Source: Prevotella sp.
GTDB taxonomy: Bacteria > Bacteroidota > Bacteroidia > Bacteroidales > Bacteroidaceae
Direction: 5' to 3'
Assembly: GCA_016291495.1 (NCBI GenBank)
Contig: JAEEXI010000002.1
Coordinates: forward strand, 177,880-241,879
DNA: 64,000 bases
A program made the position numbers and the translations under genes. Numbering within the stretch: position 1 is the stretch's first letter; every line of letters starts with the position of its first letter. Of the stretch, positions 41,733 through 51,721 are shown one piece after another. The notes beneath the pieces were generated by a model, which saw nothing but the letters and a program-made list of their open reading frames with translations, ran no database searches and was not told the origin of the DNA.

Positions 41733-43514
41733 TTACTCGCCCTTCTCCATCTTAGCCTTCAGCTCAGCGAGTACGTCGATGTCGCCCAGTGTGGTGCTGG
41801 CAGCAACGTTCTCAATCTTCGGAGCCTCGTCCTTCTTAGCAGCGCGTGTCTTCTTGGCAGCGGCCTTCTTCTCCTCACGCTGAGGATCCTCGAAGGTGCG
41901 GCTGTGGCTGAGGATAATGCGCTTAGAGTCCTTGTTGAACTCAATCACCTTGAAGGGCAGTGTCTCACCCTGAACAGCCTGTGAACCGTCTTCTTTGACG
42001 AGGTGCTTAGGAGTAGCGAAACCTTCAACGTTCTCGTCGAGAGCAACAACAGCACCCTTCTCAAGGAGCTCTGTGATCTTACCCTCGTGGATAGAACCAA
42101 CGGTGTACTTAGCCTCGAAAACGTCCCAAGGATTGTCCTCGAGCTGCTTGTGACCAAGTGACAGACGGCGGTTCTCCTTGTCGATGTCGAGAACGACAAC
42201 GTCAATCTCTGCACCTACCTGTGTGAACTCAGAAGGATGCTTAACCTTCTTGGTCCAGCTGAGGTCACTGATGTGAATCAGACCGTCAACACCTTCCTCG
42301 AGCTCAACGAATACACCGAAGTTGGTGAAGTTGCGAACCTTTGCAGTGTGCTTGCTTCCAACAGGATACTTAACCTCGATGGCCTCCCATGGGTCTTCCT
42401 TCAGCTGCTTGATGCCGAGTGACATCTTGCGCTCGTCACGGTCGAGAGTCAGGATGACAGCCTCTACATCGTCGCCTACCTTCATGAACTCCTGAGCACT
42501 GCGCAGGTGCTGGCTCCATGACATTTCAGAAACGTGGATGAGACCTTCAACACCAGGCTGGATCTCAACGAATGCACCGTAGTCAGCAATAACGACTACC
42601 TTACCTTTCACGTGATCGCCCACCTTGAGGTCAGCATCCAGAGCATCCCAAGGATGTGGAGTGAGCTGCTTCAGACCGAGAGCGATACGACGCTTCTCAT
42701 CGTCGAAGTCGAGGATAACAACGTTAATCTTCTGGTCAAGCTCTACTACCTTATGAGGATCGTCTACGCGGCCCCAAGAGAGATCGGTGATATGGATGAG
42801 TCCGTCAACACCGCCGAGGTCAACGAATACACCGTAAGAAGTGATGTTCTTAACGGTACCTTCGAGAATCTGACCCTTCTCCAGTTTGCCGATGATTTCC
42901 TTCTTCTGTGCCTCCAGCTCAGCCTCGATGAGGGCTTTGTGAGAAACAACCACGTTGCGGAACTCCTGATTGATCTTCACGATCTTGAAGTCCATCGTGG
43001 TGTTAACGAACTGGTCGTAGTCACGTATGGGGTGAACGTCAATCTGGCTGCCGGGCAAGAATGCCTCGATGCCGAAGACGTCAACAATCATACCGCCCTT
43101 CGTGCGGCACTTGATGTAACCTTGAACAATCTCCTCGTTGTCGAGAGCTGCATTAACACGATCCCAACTCTTAGACATGCGGGCTTTCTTGTGACTGAGT
43201 ACCAGCTGTCCTTTTTTGTCCTCAGCGTTCTCAACATACACCTCAACGGTGTCACCGGCTTTCAGGTCGGGGTTGTAACGGAACTCAGAGGCGGGGATGA
43301 TGCCATCGCTCTTGTAGCCGATGTTAACGACTACCTCTTTCTTGTCAACACTGATAACAGTACCATCGACAACCTGATGCTCGCTGACTTTGTTCAGCGT
43401 CTCATCATAAGCCTTGTCAAGTTCTTCCTTGCTGACGTTTACGGTCATGCCATTCTCAAACTGTTCCCAGTCGAAATCCTGCAATGGCTGAACGTTCTTT
43501 GTTAATTCTGACAT
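41733..43514 (-). CDS. rpsA: 30S ribosomal protein S1
   Basis: The protein has 593 residues with six S1 domains: each repeats the pattern G-x-V-x-x-I-x-x-Y/F-G-A/V-F-V and GLIHIS (for example TSYGVFVDLGGVDGLIHITDLSW, IADYGAFVEIQPGVEGLIHVSEMSW, FTNFGVFVELEEGVDGLIHISDLSW). A Lys/Ala-rich tail with AAAKKTRAAKKDEAP follows. S1 binds mRNA at the 30S subunit and helps start translation, which matters in a phylum with few Shine-Dalgarno sites. It has its own promoter, a leader of about 136 nt and a terminator. Confidence 0.96.
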   Translation of the reverse strand: MSELTKNVQPLQDFDWEQFENGMTVNVSKEELDKAYDETLNKVSEHQVVDGTVISVDKKEVVVNIGYKSDGIIPASEFRYNPDLKAGDTVEVYVENAEDKKGQLVLSHKKARMSKSWDRVNAALDNEEIVQGYIKCRTKGGMIVDVFGIEAFLPGSQIDVHPIRDYDQFVNTTMDFKIVKINQEFRNVVVSHKALIEAELEAQKKEIIGKLEKGQILEGTVKNITSYGVFVDLGGVDGLIHITDLSWGRVDDPHKVVELDQKINVVILDFDDEKRRIALGLKQLTPHPWDALDADLKVGDHVKGKVVVIADYGAFVEIQPGVEGLIHVSEMSWSQHLRSAQEFMKVGDDVEAVILTLDRDERKMSLGIKQLKEDPWEAIEVKYPVGSKHTAKVRNFTNFGVFVELEEGVDGLIHISDLSWTKKVKHPSEFTQVGAEIDVVVLDIDKENRRLSLGHKQLEDNPWDVFEAKYTVGSIHEGKITELLEKGAVVALDENVEGFATPKHLVKEDGSQAVQGETLPFKVIEFNKDSKRIILSHSRTFEDPQREEKKAAAKKTRAAKKDEAPKIENVAASTTLGDIDVLAELKAKMEKGE

Positions 43515-43650
43515 AAATTTAATGTATTGCCCTTTCTATTGTGTCAGGGCGTGGCCTGAACAGACGTTTACCAGACCGTAGTTTAATGGGTTAATAATAG
43601 ATAGGTGTCAGCGCCTGTTCCGGCACCTATTGTCCCTTTTTGGGACTAAA
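43515..43650 (-). other. rpsA mRNA leader with two hairpins
   Basis: Between the promoter and ATG 43514 lie a short perfect hairpin GTCCC-AAAAA-GGGAC (43632-43646) and a longer one with stem ATAGGTG/CACCTAT (43601-43630). S1 is known to control its own translation in other bacteria; use of these hairpins for that is inference. Confidence 0.5.
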
Positions 43651-43656
43651 CGGCTG

Positions 43657-43688
43657 CAAAATTACAAAAACTTCTGGTCATTACCAAA
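43657..43688 (-). promoter_or_regulatory. Promoter for rpsA
   Basis: On the minus strand: TTTG (43685-43688), a 20-bp gap, and TAATTTTG (43657-43664), a perfect match. The -33 element lies inside the loop of the proS terminator. Confidence 0.8.
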
Positions 43689-43705
43689 TGTTTTGACCAG
43701 AAGTT
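43669..43705 (-). terminator. Terminator of proS
   Basis: A perfect 12-bp inverted repeat AACTTCTGGTCA / TGACCAGAAGTT (43669-43680, 43694-43705), followed by TTTTGTAAT in the minus-strand transcript. It overlaps the rpsA promoter. Confidence 0.8.
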
Positions 43706-43734
43706 TCTGTAAATGATTGATTTTTCGAAAAATA

Positions 43735-45216
43735 CTAATAACTGCGGGCAATGATGACACGGTATTTGGCAGGTTTGCCAGTAACCATATCGACACCAGG
43801 AGTCTGTTCGTAGGCGAAAGGCACGCAACGGATAGTGGCCTGAGTCTCTTCTTTGATTCTTGCCTCCGTCTCGGCAGTACCGTCCCAATGGCAGAGGAAG
43901 AAACCTCCGTCCTTTACCTTCTCCTTGAACTCCTCATAGTTCTCGCACTCATATACATGTTCGTCACGATACTTGCGAGCCTTCTCGAAAATGTTCTTCT
44001 GGATGTCCTCCAACAATTGCTCAACGTATGCAGCGATACCCTCGATAGAGCGAGTCTCCTTCTCCAGTGTATCACGACGCATCACCTCAATGGTGCCGTT
44101 CTCCAAGTCGCGAGCACCCAGTACCAAACGAACGGGAACACCCTTCAATTCGTAATCGGCAAACTTGAAGCCTGGACGCTTATTGTCGGCATCGTCGAAC
44201 TTCACGCTGATGCCCTTTGAACGCAACTCGTCGATGATGGTCTGAACTTCCTTGTTGACAATCTCCATCTGCTCAGGTTTGTTCGCAATGGGGATAATAA
44301 CAACCTGTATTGGAGCAAGACGTGGAGGCAAAACAAGGCCGTTGTCGTCAGAGTGGGTCATGATGAGCGCACCGATGAGTCGGGTAGATACACCCCAAGA
44401 AGTAGCCCATACATACTCAGGCTTGTTCTCCTTATTAAGATAGGTAACCTCGAAAGCCTTTGCGAAGTTCTGACCCAGGAAGTGAGAGGTACCACTCTGC
44501 AGCGCCTTACCATCCTGCATCATAGCCTCGATGGTGTAAGTATCTAGGGCACCAGCGAAACGCTCAGTCTCACTCTTCACACCCTGCAATACGGGAACAG
44601 CCATCCACTCCTCAGCGAACTTGGCATAAACCTTCAGCATCTTCTTAGCTTCCTCCTCAGCCTCTTCCTTGGTAGCATGAGCGGTATGACCCTCTTGCCA
44701 CAGGAATTCTGAAGTGCGGAGGAAAGGACGGGTGCGCATCTCCCAGCGCATCACATTACACCACTGGTTGCACATCAGGGGCAGATCGCGCCAAGACTGA
44801 ATCCAATTCTTATAGGTGTTCCAGATGATGGTCTCAGAAGTAGGACGCACAATCAGCTCCTCTTCGAGCTTGGCAGAGGGGTCAACCTCGACACCGCTCT
44901 TGTCGTCCTTGGCACGCAAGCGGTAGTGAGTAACCACAGCACACTCCTTAGCAAAGCCCTCCACATGCTCAGCCTCGCGAGAGAGAAATGACTTGGGGAT
45001 GAGCAAAGGGAAATAAGCGTTCTGAGCACCCGTCTCTTTGAACATCTTATCCAACTGCTGCTGCATCTTCTCCCAGATGGCATAGCCGTAAGGCTTAATA
45101 ACCATACAACCACGCACAGCACTCTGTTCGGCAAGGTCGGCTTTCACCACCAAATCGTTATACCACTGACTGTAATTGTCAGCTCGTTTTGTTAAATCCT
45201 TTAATTCTTTTGCCAT
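43735..45216 (-). CDS. proS: Proline--tRNA ligase, archaeal/eukaryotic type
   Basis: The protein has 493 residues. It is a class II synthetase with motif 2 [39 protein letters not shown] and a downstream catalytic block [14 protein letters not shown]. It lacks the large editing insertion of the bacterial ProS and has the C-terminal zinc-like/YxxS ending (VIIARSY), which defines the archaeal-type enzyme. It attaches proline to tRNA-Pro. It is monocistronic, with a -7 box upstream and a terminator before rpsA. Confidence 0.95.
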   Translation of the reverse strand: MAKELKDLTKRADNYSQWYNDLVVKADLAEQSAVRGCMVIKPYGYAIWEKMQQQLDKMFKETGAQNAYFPLLIPKSFLSREAEHVEGFAKECAVVTHYRLRAKDDKSGVEVDPSAKLEEELIVRPTSETIIWNTYKNWIQSWRDLPLMCNQWCNVMRWEMRTRPFLRTSEFLWQEGHTAHATKEEAEEEAKKMLKVYAKFAEEWMAVPVLQGVKSETERFAGALDTYTIEAMMQDGKALQSGTSHFLGQNFAKAFEVTYLNKENKPEYVWATSWGVSTRLIGALIMTHSDDNGLVLPPRLAPIQVVIIPIANKPEQMEIVNKEVQTIIDELRSKGISVKFDDADNKRPGFKFADYELKGVPVRLVLGARDLENGTIEVMRRDTLEKETRSIEGIAAYVEQLLEDIQKNIFEKARKYRDEHVYECENYEEFKEKVKDGGFFLCHWDGTAETEARIKEETQATIRCVPFAYEQTPGVDMVTGKPAKYRVIIARSY

Positions 45217-45245
45217 AAAAGTCTTTATTTTTTCAAAATTTGGTG

Positions 45246-45253
45246 CAAAATTA
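45246..45253 (-). promoter_or_regulatory. -7 box for proS
   Basis: TAATTTTG, an exact TAnnTTTG match on the minus strand, 29 bp upstream of the proS ATG. Confidence 0.55.
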
Positions 45254-45297
45254 CGAAATTATTATGAATTATAGCCATGATATTCTGAATTAATTTG

Positions 45298-45305
45298 TAT
45301 CTTTG
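45298..45305 (+). promoter_or_regulatory. -7 box for the OmpA lipoprotein gene
   Basis: TATCTTTG, an exact match, 39 bp before ATG 45345. It lies back to back with the proS box. Confidence 0.6.
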
Positions 45306-45344
45306 TCCCAAATTAGTAATTGTTTCATTAAACTATAAACTGAT

Positions 45345-46013
45345 ATGAAATTAAAATTAGTTTCCTTGTTGCTTTGTGTTGGAATGCTCTTCGCATGCAA
45401 CAACACCCAGAAGGGTGCAGGTATTGGTGCCGGTGGCGGTGCTTTGTTAGGTGGTATTATTGGTGCTATTGCAGGTAACACTGCTGTTGGTGTAGCACTA
45501 GGCGGTGCCGTAGGTGCTGGTGCCGGTGCAATCATCGGTAATAAGATGGATAAGGCTAAGAAGCAGGCTCAGCAGGTGGAGAACGCACAAGTTGAGACAG
45601 TGAAGGATGCCAATGGTCTGGATGCCGTGAAAGTGACGTTTGACTCTGGTATTCTCTTTGCTACTGGTAAGTATGACCTGAGTCAGAGTGCCAAGAACTC
45701 ACTCGCAGAGTTTGCACGCGTACTTAACTCTAATCAGGATTGCGATGTCGCCATTATCGGTCATACCGACAATACTGGTAGTGACGCTGTCAACCAGCCT
45801 TTGTCTGTCAACCGTGCCAATAGTGTGAACAACTATCTCCGTTCTTGTGGCGTGCAGAGCAAGCAGATTAAGAGTGTGGAAGGTCAGGGCTCTACCAACC
45901 CTGTTGCTGACAACTCTACCGCAGCTGGTCGTCAGCAGAACCGCCGTGTGGAGGTTTACATGTATGCAAGTAAGGAGATGATTCAGAAGGCTGAGGCAGG
46001 TACGCTGCAGTAA
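45345..46013 (+). CDS. OmpA-family lipoprotein
   Basis: The protein has 222 residues. The lipobox MLFAC gives lipidated Cys18. A glycine-zipper region follows (GAGIGAGGGALLGGIIGAI and further Gly/Ala pairs to about residue 68). The C-terminal OmpA domain (about 95-205) has the peptidoglycan-binding pattern IIGHTDNTGSDAVNQPLSVNRANSVNNYL and GRQQNRRVEVYM with the ligand Asp and Arg. It should tether the outer membrane to the cell wall. Its stop overlaps the mtgA start (TAATG). Confidence 0.92.
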   Translation: MKLKLVSLLLCVGMLFACNNTQKGAGIGAGGGALLGGIIGAIAGNTAVGVALGGAVGAGAGAIIGNKMDKAKKQAQQVENAQVETVKDANGLDAVKVTFDSGILFATGKYDLSQSAKNSLAEFARVLNSNQDCDVAIIGHTDNTGSDAVNQPLSVNRANSVNNYLRSCGVQSKQIKSVEGQGSTNPVADNSTAAGRQQNRRVEVYMYASKEMIQKAEAGTLQ

Positions 46014-46729
46014 TGAAAGCTTTCTGGAGAAAGATAAAACGTTTTTTATTATGGATAGTAGTCGCGTTCTTTGCGTCTACTATCCTTTCTGTTATCGTGT
46101 TACGTTGGGTACCTTTATTTTTTACGCCCCTGATGTTCATCCGTGTGGCTCAACAGGTATCAGACGGTAAGGACATGACGCTGCACCATCATTGGGTACC
46201 CTTAGAAGAGATATCTCCTTCTTTGTCGCTTGCTGTCATGTCGAGTGAGGATGCCCGCTTCTTAGAGCATCATGGCTTTGACTATCAGGCAATAGAACAT
46301 GCGGCCATCCGTAATATGAAACATCCGGAGAAGCGCAAACTTGGTGCCTCGACGATATCACAACAGACGGCCAAGAATGTCTTTCTGTGGCCGGGACGCT
46401 CGTGGGTGCGTAAGGGTTTTGAGGTGTATTTCACCACCTTGATAGAACTCTTTTGGTCCAAGGAGCGTATCATGGAGGTCTATCTCAATTCCATCGAAAT
46501 GGGAGAGGGCATCTATGGGGCGAGTGCGGTGGCGGAATGGCATTTCCATAAGGAGGCTTCCCAGCTGACGAGAGAGCAATGTGCGCTGATTGCCGCTACA
46601 CTGCCCAATCCCAGGAAATTTAATTCTGCGCGTCCGAGTGCCTATGTTCTGAAACGACAAAAGCGCATCCTTCATGAGATGCGCTTCGTCAAACCGTTAT
46701 CATCAAAAGAGGAAAAGGCTAAACATTAA
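46013..46729 (+). CDS. mtgA: Monofunctional peptidoglycan glycosyltransferase
   Basis: The protein has 238 residues. A membrane anchor is at about 11-31 ([21 protein letters not shown]). The GT51 motifs follow: [14 protein letters not shown] with the catalytic Glu, [39 protein letters not shown], and [15 protein letters not shown] [14 protein letters not shown]. It polymerises lipid II into glycan strands without a transpeptidase domain. It shares a transcript with the OmpA-family gene. Its last 11 bp overlap the convergent pyrF 3' end. Confidence 0.94.
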   Translation: MKAFWRKIKRFLLWIVVAFFASTILSVIVLRWVPLFFTPLMFIRVAQQVSDGKDMTLHHHWVPLEEISPSLSLAVMSSEDARFLEHHGFDYQAIEHAAIRNMKHPEKRKLGASTISQQTAKNVFLWPGRSWVRKGFEVYFTTLIELFWSKERIMEVYLNSIEMGEGIYGASAVAEWHFHKEASQLTREQCALIAATLPNPRKFNSARPSAYVLKRQKRILHEMRFVKPLSSKEEKAKH

Positions 46730-47576
46730 TTTTAGCCAGTTCTTCTGCCATTTGTTCCTGTAGTTCTTTTGCTTTCTGTGCGGCAACCTCCGCAAAGTCC
46801 TCACCACTGGAGGCATAGATGATACCTCTGGAGGAGTTGACCAGCAAACCACAGTCTTTTGTCATTCCGTATTTGCAGACCTCCTGCAGACTGCCGCCCT
46901 GTGCACCGACACCAGGAACAAGGAGGAAGTGGGTAGGAGCCACCTTACGGATATCCTCAAACATCTGTCCCTGTGTGGCTCCGACGACATACATCATATT
47001 TTCGTTGTTGCCCCATTGCTGGGAGGTTTTCAGCACCTTCTCGAAGAGGCGCTCGCCGTTCGTGTCCTGCATCAGTTGGAAATCATGGGAACCTTTATTG
47101 GAGGTCAGCGCAAGCAGGATAACCCATTTATCATCATAGCCAAGGAAAGGCGTTACAGAATCCTCGCCCATATAAGGTGCGACAGTCAGGGCATCCACGT
47201 CATATTCCTCGAAGAACGTCTTGGCATACATCTTAGAAGTATTTCCGATATCACCACGCTTGGCATCAGCGATGATGAAATGGTTTGGATATTCTTCCTT
47301 TAGGTAGTCGATGGTGGCTTCGAAAGCCAGGATGCCATCCACACCATATGCTTCATAGAAAGCCAGGTTGGGCTTGTAGGCCACACAATAGGGTGCGGTG
47401 GCATCGATAATGAGGGCATTAAACTCACATATGGCTCGGAAGATATAATCGTCACCATCCTTGGCCTTTGCTTCATCGATGATACACTGCGGTATCTTGT
47501 TGATATCTGTGTCAAGTCCTACGCAGAGGAAACTCTGCTTCTCCTTGATTTGTTGTATTAATTCTTGTCTGTTCAT
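46719..47576 (-). CDS. pyrF: Orotidine-5'-phosphate decarboxylase
   Basis: The protein has 285 residues, the long type 2 form. The signature is [19 protein letters not shown] with the catalytic Lys-Asp pair; other conserved parts are [10 protein letters not shown] at the N-terminus, [17 protein letters not shown] and [13 protein letters not shown] near the C-terminus. It makes UMP. It is the last gene of the phoH-pyrF run and overlaps the start region of its neighbour prfA at the 4-bp junction 47573-47576. Confidence 0.94.
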   Translation of the reverse strand: MNRQELIQQIKEKQSFLCVGLDTDINKIPQCIIDEAKAKDGDDYIFRAICEFNALIIDATAPYCVAYKPNLAFYEAYGVDGILAFEATIDYLKEEYPNHFIIADAKRGDIGNTSKMYAKTFFEEYDVDALTVAPYMGEDSVTPFLGYDDKWVILLALTSNKGSHDFQLMQDTNGERLFEKVLKTSQQWGNNENMMYVVGATQGQMFEDIRKVAPTHFLLVPGVGAQGGSLQEVCKYGMTKDCGLLVNSSRGIIYASSGEDFAEVAAQKAKELQEQMAEELAKINV

Positions 47577-48682
47577 AGTTCTGTTTCTTTCATTCGTTCT
47601 GCATTCTCGGCTACGGTAAGGGCATCAATCATCGGTTGGATGTCGCCACCGAGGAAGCCTTGCAGGTCGTGTGTCGTGTAGCCGATACGATGGTCTGTCA
47701 CACGTCCCTGCGGGAAGTTATAGGTACGAATCTTGGCTGAGCGGTCACCTGTCGATACGAGGGTCTTACGACGGGATGCGATATCGTCCATATATTTCTG
47801 ATGTTCCTTATCATATATAAAGGTATAGAGACGAGAGAGCGCACGCTCCTTGTTCTTGGGTTGGTCGCGCGTCTCGGTACACTCGATGAGTATCTCTTCC
47901 GTTTCTCCTGTATTGGGGTTCTTCCACATATAACGGAGACGTACACCGGATTCCACCTTGTTAACGTTCTGACCGCCAGCACCACTGGAACGGAAAGTGT
48001 CCCATTTGATTTCGCCCTCATTGATATGTACCTCGAATTTGTCTGCCTCAGGAAGTACGGCAACAGTAGCAGCAGAGGTATGCATACGTCCCTGCGTCTC
48101 TGTCGCAGGAACACGCTGTACACGGTGTACCCCCGACTCATATTTCAAGGTTCCATAGACATCCGCACCACTGACAGCGAAGTCGATTTCCTTATAACCG
48201 CCGACAGCACCTTCCGACACACTGGTGATGGAGAGGTTCCATCCCTTGGAGTCGCAGTAACTCTTGTACATCTTAAAGAGGTCGCCGGCAAACAGACAGG
48301 CTTCGTCGCCACCCGTTCCTGCACGGATTTCCATCTGCACATTCTTTGCATCTTCGGGGTCCTTGGGAATGAGGGCAATCTTGATTTCTTCTTCCAACTT
48401 GGGTTGCAAGGCTTCGTTGTCAGCCAATTCCTCGCGAGCCATCTCCTTCATCTCTGGGTCGCTCTCGTTGGCAAGGATGTCCTTAGCCTCCTTGATGCTG
48501 TTGAGACAGGCTATGTAACGTTTGCGAGCATCCATGATGTCGCCCAAGTCCTTGTATTCCTTGGTCAGTTTCACAAAACGGTTTTGGTCGGCTATCACAT
48601 CAGGGTCAGTAATCAGTGTTGACACCTCCTCGAAGCGAGCCTCCAGTCCGTCGAGTTTTTGTAATATATTGTTATTATCCAT
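47573..48682 (-). CDS. prfA: Peptide chain release factor 1
   Basis: The protein has 369 residues. The stop-codon reading tripeptide is PAT (192-194) in [12 protein letters not shown], which identifies RF1 (UAA/UAG) rather than RF2 (SPF). The peptidyl-tRNA hydrolysis motif GGQ is at 236-238 in [12 protein letters not shown]. The gene is unshifted, as normal for RF1. It starts on the base after purM ends and overlaps pyrF by 4 bp. Confidence 0.96.
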   Translation of the reverse strand: MDNNNILQKLDGLEARFEEVSTLITDPDVIADQNRFVKLTKEYKDLGDIMDARKRYIACLNSIKEAKDILANESDPEMKEMAREELADNEALQPKLEEEIKIALIPKDPEDAKNVQMEIRAGTGGDEACLFAGDLFKMYKSYCDSKGWNLSITSVSEGAVGGYKEIDFAVSGADVYGTLKYESGVHRVQRVPATETQGRMHTSAATVAVLPEADKFEVHINEGEIKWDTFRSSGAGGQNVNKVESGVRLRYMWKNPNTGETEEILIECTETRDQPKNKERALSRLYTFIYDKEHQKYMDDIASRRKTLVSTGDRSAKIRTYNFPQGRVTDHRIGYTTHDLQGFLGGDIQPMIDALTVAENAERMKETEL

Positions 48683-49846
48683 TTAATAATTGAATGTTCC
48701 AAATTCTGATTGAATCGTCAGACTCTTCTTGCCTTCCTCGATATGTCCGACCACCTGTGCATCGATATTGAACGACTTTGAGAGGGCAATGACCTGATTT
48801 GCTACCTCTGGACGGACATAGATCTCCATACGATGTCCCATGTTGAACACCTGGTACATCTCCTTCCAGTCGGTGCCAGAGCATTCGTGAATGGCTTTGA
48901 ACAAAGGAGGTACAGGGAACATGTTGTCCTTGATAACGCGACAGTTATCGTTGACGAAGTGCAGTACTTTCGTCTGGGCACCACCTGTACAGTGTACCAT
49001 ACCATGAATCTCCGGGCGCAACTCGTCGAGTAGTTTCTTGATGACAGGCGCATAGGTACGAGTAGGGGAGAGAACGAGCTGGCCAGCGTCGACAGGGGAA
49101 CCGTCAACAGCATCCGTCAGTTTGTACTTGCCGCTATAGACGAGGTCGTCGGGCACGGCGTGGTCGTAGCTTTCAGGGTATTTCTCTGCCAGGTATTTCG
49201 CAAACACATCGTGGCGTGCGGAAGTGAGTCCATTCGAACCCATACCGCCATTGTAACGTTTCTCGTAAGTGGCCTGACCGGTTGACGAAAGACCGACGAT
49301 GACATCACCCGGGCGAATGTTGGCATTGTCGATAACATCAGCGCGCTTCATCCGACAAGTGACGGTAGAATCGACAATGATAGTGCGCACAAGGTCGCCC
49401 ACATCAGCTGTCTCACCTCCTGTAGGATAAATGCCAATGCCCATCTCGCGCAGTTCAGCCAACAACTCATCCGTTCCGTTGATGATGGCAGAGATAACCT
49501 CGCCAGGAACGAGCATCTTGTTACGTCCGATAGTGCTTGACACGAGGATGTTATCTACAGCACCTACACAGAGCAAATCGTCCGTATTCATGACGATGGC
49601 ATCCTGTGCGATACCTTTCCATACGGAGAGGTCGCTCGTCTCTTTCCAATACATGTAGGCGAGGGCAGACTTCGTTCCGGCACCATCGGCATGCATGATA
49701 TTACAATACTCAGGGTCGCCTCCGAGTATGTCAGGGATGATTTTGCAGAAAGCCTGCGGGAAGATACCCTTGTCGATGTTCTTAATGGCGTTGTGAACGT
49801 CTTCCTTTGCGGCGCTCACGCCGCGCATCATATAACGATTATCCAT
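48683..49846 (-). CDS. purM: Phosphoribosylformylglycinamidine cyclo-ligase
   Basis: The protein has 387 residues, the slightly long Bacteroidetes form. Motifs: ADGAGTKSALAYMYWKE (the DGVGTK-like ATP site), DAIVMNTDDLLCVGA, GGETADVGD and VIVGLSSTGQATYEKRYNGGMGSNGL. It makes aminoimidazole ribonucleotide in purine synthesis. purC is in the same run. It ends 0 bp before prfA and lies 6 bp after lemA. Confidence 0.93.
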   Translation of the reverse strand: MDNRYMMRGVSAAKEDVHNAIKNIDKGIFPQAFCKIIPDILGGDPEYCNIMHADGAGTKSALAYMYWKETSDLSVWKGIAQDAIVMNTDDLLCVGAVDNILVSSTIGRNKMLVPGEVISAIINGTDELLAELREMGIGIYPTGGETADVGDLVRTIIVDSTVTCRMKRADVIDNANIRPGDVIVGLSSTGQATYEKRYNGGMGSNGLTSARHDVFAKYLAEKYPESYDHAVPDDLVYSGKYKLTDAVDGSPVDAGQLVLSPTRTYAPVIKKLLDELRPEIHGMVHCTGGAQTKVLHFVNDNCRVIKDNMFPVPPLFKAIHECSGTDWKEMYQVFNMGHRMEIYVRPEVANQVIALSKSFNIDAQVVGHIEEGKKSLTIQSEFGTFNY

Positions 49847-49852
49847 GAGCGA

Positions 49853-50440
49853 TTAGAATTTAACCTGTGGGGCTTTCTCGGCTCCAGCCTCAGCTTCAAA
49901 CTTATCCATCTTATTGAATCCGAAGATGCCGGCAAAAATGTTCTTGGGGAAAGAACGAATCTCAACATTATACTCTTGGACCGTAGAATTGTATTTGTTG
50001 CGAGCCTCGTTGATACGATTCTCTGTTCCCTCCAGTTGTACTTGCAGGTCACGGAAGTTCTCATTGGCTTTCAGGTCAGGATAGTTTTCCTGAATGGCAA
50101 TCAGTTTTCCGAGAGCACTACCGAGTTCACCCTGAGCCTGTTGGAACTCTTTCAATTTCTCGGGTGTCAGTGTCGAGGCATCTAAATTGATAGAGGTGGC
50201 TTTTGCACGGGCAGCGACAACGTCCTCCAGTGTCTGTTTCTCATGAGAAGCATATCCCTTAACGGTCTCTACAAGATTCGGAATTAGGTCGGCACGACGC
50301 TGATAGGCTGATTGTACGTTGGCCAGTGCAGTAGTAGCTTTCTCCTGTTCACCTACCATTGAATTGTAAGCACTTGCAGCCCATGCGCCGATAATGACGA
50401 CCACTGCGATAATTGCGATAAGTCCTTTACTGATTTTCAT
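49853..50440 (-). CDS. lemA: LemA family protein
   Basis: The protein has 195 residues. An N-terminal membrane segment ([23 protein letters not shown]) is followed by helical bundle sequence with [76 protein letters not shown]-like text and [12 protein letters not shown]. LemA proteins are anchored with an outward helical domain; the role is unclear. The TPM-domain gene 58 bp upstream is the usual partner, and the two probably act together at the envelope. Confidence 0.92.
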   Translation of the reverse strand: [195 protein letters not shown]

Positions 50441-50498
50441 GATGTTTTTATTTTTTAGTTTATTCGTTATTACTTTATATTGTTATTACAACTCGATG

Positions 50499-51713
50499 TT
50501 ACCATCGTGAAGTGGCACCTCCGCCTCCGAAGCTACCGCCTCCGAAACTGCCTCCACTGAAGCCTCCGCCACCCCATGAACTGCGTCCGCCTCCGCTGGA
50601 ACCTCCCCAACTGCCTCCGCCACTGGACGAACTGTAGTCATAGAATGGATTTGACCGCAAAGACGCTACTCCCAGAACGGCTAGCCATTGGTACTTACGG
50701 TTGAGGTGTAGGAAAAAGGCTATCCATGCTATCATGAACAGCATATAGAGTCCCATTGTGGTAATGGTCTCATTGTCTATCTCGTCACTCTGACTGGTCA
50801 GCGATGACATCTCCGGCAGGTCTTTTTTCTGCATGGTGGCAAAGATAGCTTCCGTCAGGTAATACATCGCACTGTCTGGCATATCGGCACGCATGGCAGG
50901 TACGACATATTCCTGTTGCAAGCGGTGACATTCCGCATCTGTCAGATCTGCCTCCAGACTTCTGCCTGGCGACATGTTAATGCTATGGTCTTGATAGCCT
51001 ACTACAACTACTAGCCCTCTGTCGTTTTTTCCCACTCCATATTTATTACCCACATCTTGGGCAAAACGGAAAGGGTCGTCGTTCTCGATATGGTTGACGA
51101 CGATAACGGCGCTTTCGATATTCAGTTCTGTGTCAAGGCGTTTTAGTGTTTGGTTCATCAAGTCTACCGTATTCTGTGAAAGTACATTATCTGGGTTTGA
51201 CACATACTGGTTGGCATCTTGCAGATGGGGCATGGGAATCGTCTCTGCATTCCAGTACCGCTCCTTAGTACTGCTGCTGATGGCTGATCTGACAGGCTCC
51301 TCATCCTCAATGGGCATGGAGGCAGAACAACAGCCGAACGCACCCATCATGCCGATGGTAAATACCCATCCCCATTTGTTACGAGCCTTACTCCATGACG
51401 GATTCATCTGTTCCCAGCTCCTGTTCATCTGTCTGCGTTTGCTCTGATACTCTCTTTCCAAAGCTTGATAGCGTTTGGAATACTGACGTCTGGTGCTTGA
51501 GATTCTCAATATCGATAACTGTTTCTTCTCCATTTTATAGGAGTCCTCTAAAGCACGGATAGCATCATTATATTTGTTGGTAAGCTCGTTGATGTCCGAC
51601 GACTTCTTCATCAGGGCGGTTTTCGGTGTATAGTCCCACTTGCGCGTGATCGTATAACCGCCTCCAACCAAGAGGATGATGAATCCGAGGAAATAGAAGA
51701 AAGTCGTTGTCAT
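50499..51713 (-). CDS. TPM domain membrane protein with Gly-rich tail
   Basis: The protein has 404 residues from ATG 51713; a longer frame to 51746 would overlap aroE and is rejected. A membrane segment is at 3-20 (TTFFYFLGFIILLVGGGYTI). A basic coiled-coil region follows (about 40-110), another hydrophobic stretch, and then a TPM_phosphatase-type domain with VSNPDNVLSQNTVDLMNQTLKRLDTELNIESAVIVV and DRGLVVVVGYQDHSINMSPGRSLE. A late membrane segment (TTMGLYMLFMIAWIAFFL) precedes a Ser/Gly-rich tail ending GGGATSRW. It is encoded with lemA, the common pairing. Confidence 0.85.
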   Translation of the reverse strand: MTTTFFYFLGFIILLVGGGYTITRKWDYTPKTALMKKSSDINELTNKYNDAIRALEDSYKMEKKQLSILRISSTRRQYSKRYQALEREYQSKRRQMNRSWEQMNPSWSKARNKWGWVFTIGMMGAFGCCSASMPIEDEEPVRSAISSSTKERYWNAETIPMPHLQDANQYVSNPDNVLSQNTVDLMNQTLKRLDTELNIESAVIVVNHIENDDPFRFAQDVGNKYGVGKNDRGLVVVVGYQDHSINMSPGRSLEADLTDAECHRLQQEYVVPAMRADMPDSAMYYLTEAIFATMQKKDLPEMSSLTSQSDEIDNETITTMGLYMLFMIAWIAFFLHLNRKYQWLAVLGVASLRSNPFYDYSSSSGGGSWGGSSGGGRSSWGGGGFSGGSFGGGSFGGGGATSRW

Positions 51714-51721
51714 TATTATAT

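Noticed and set aside
42534..43505. 323-residue frame antisense to rpsA
   Set aside because: Complete overlap with ribosomal protein S1; a codon-bias shadow.
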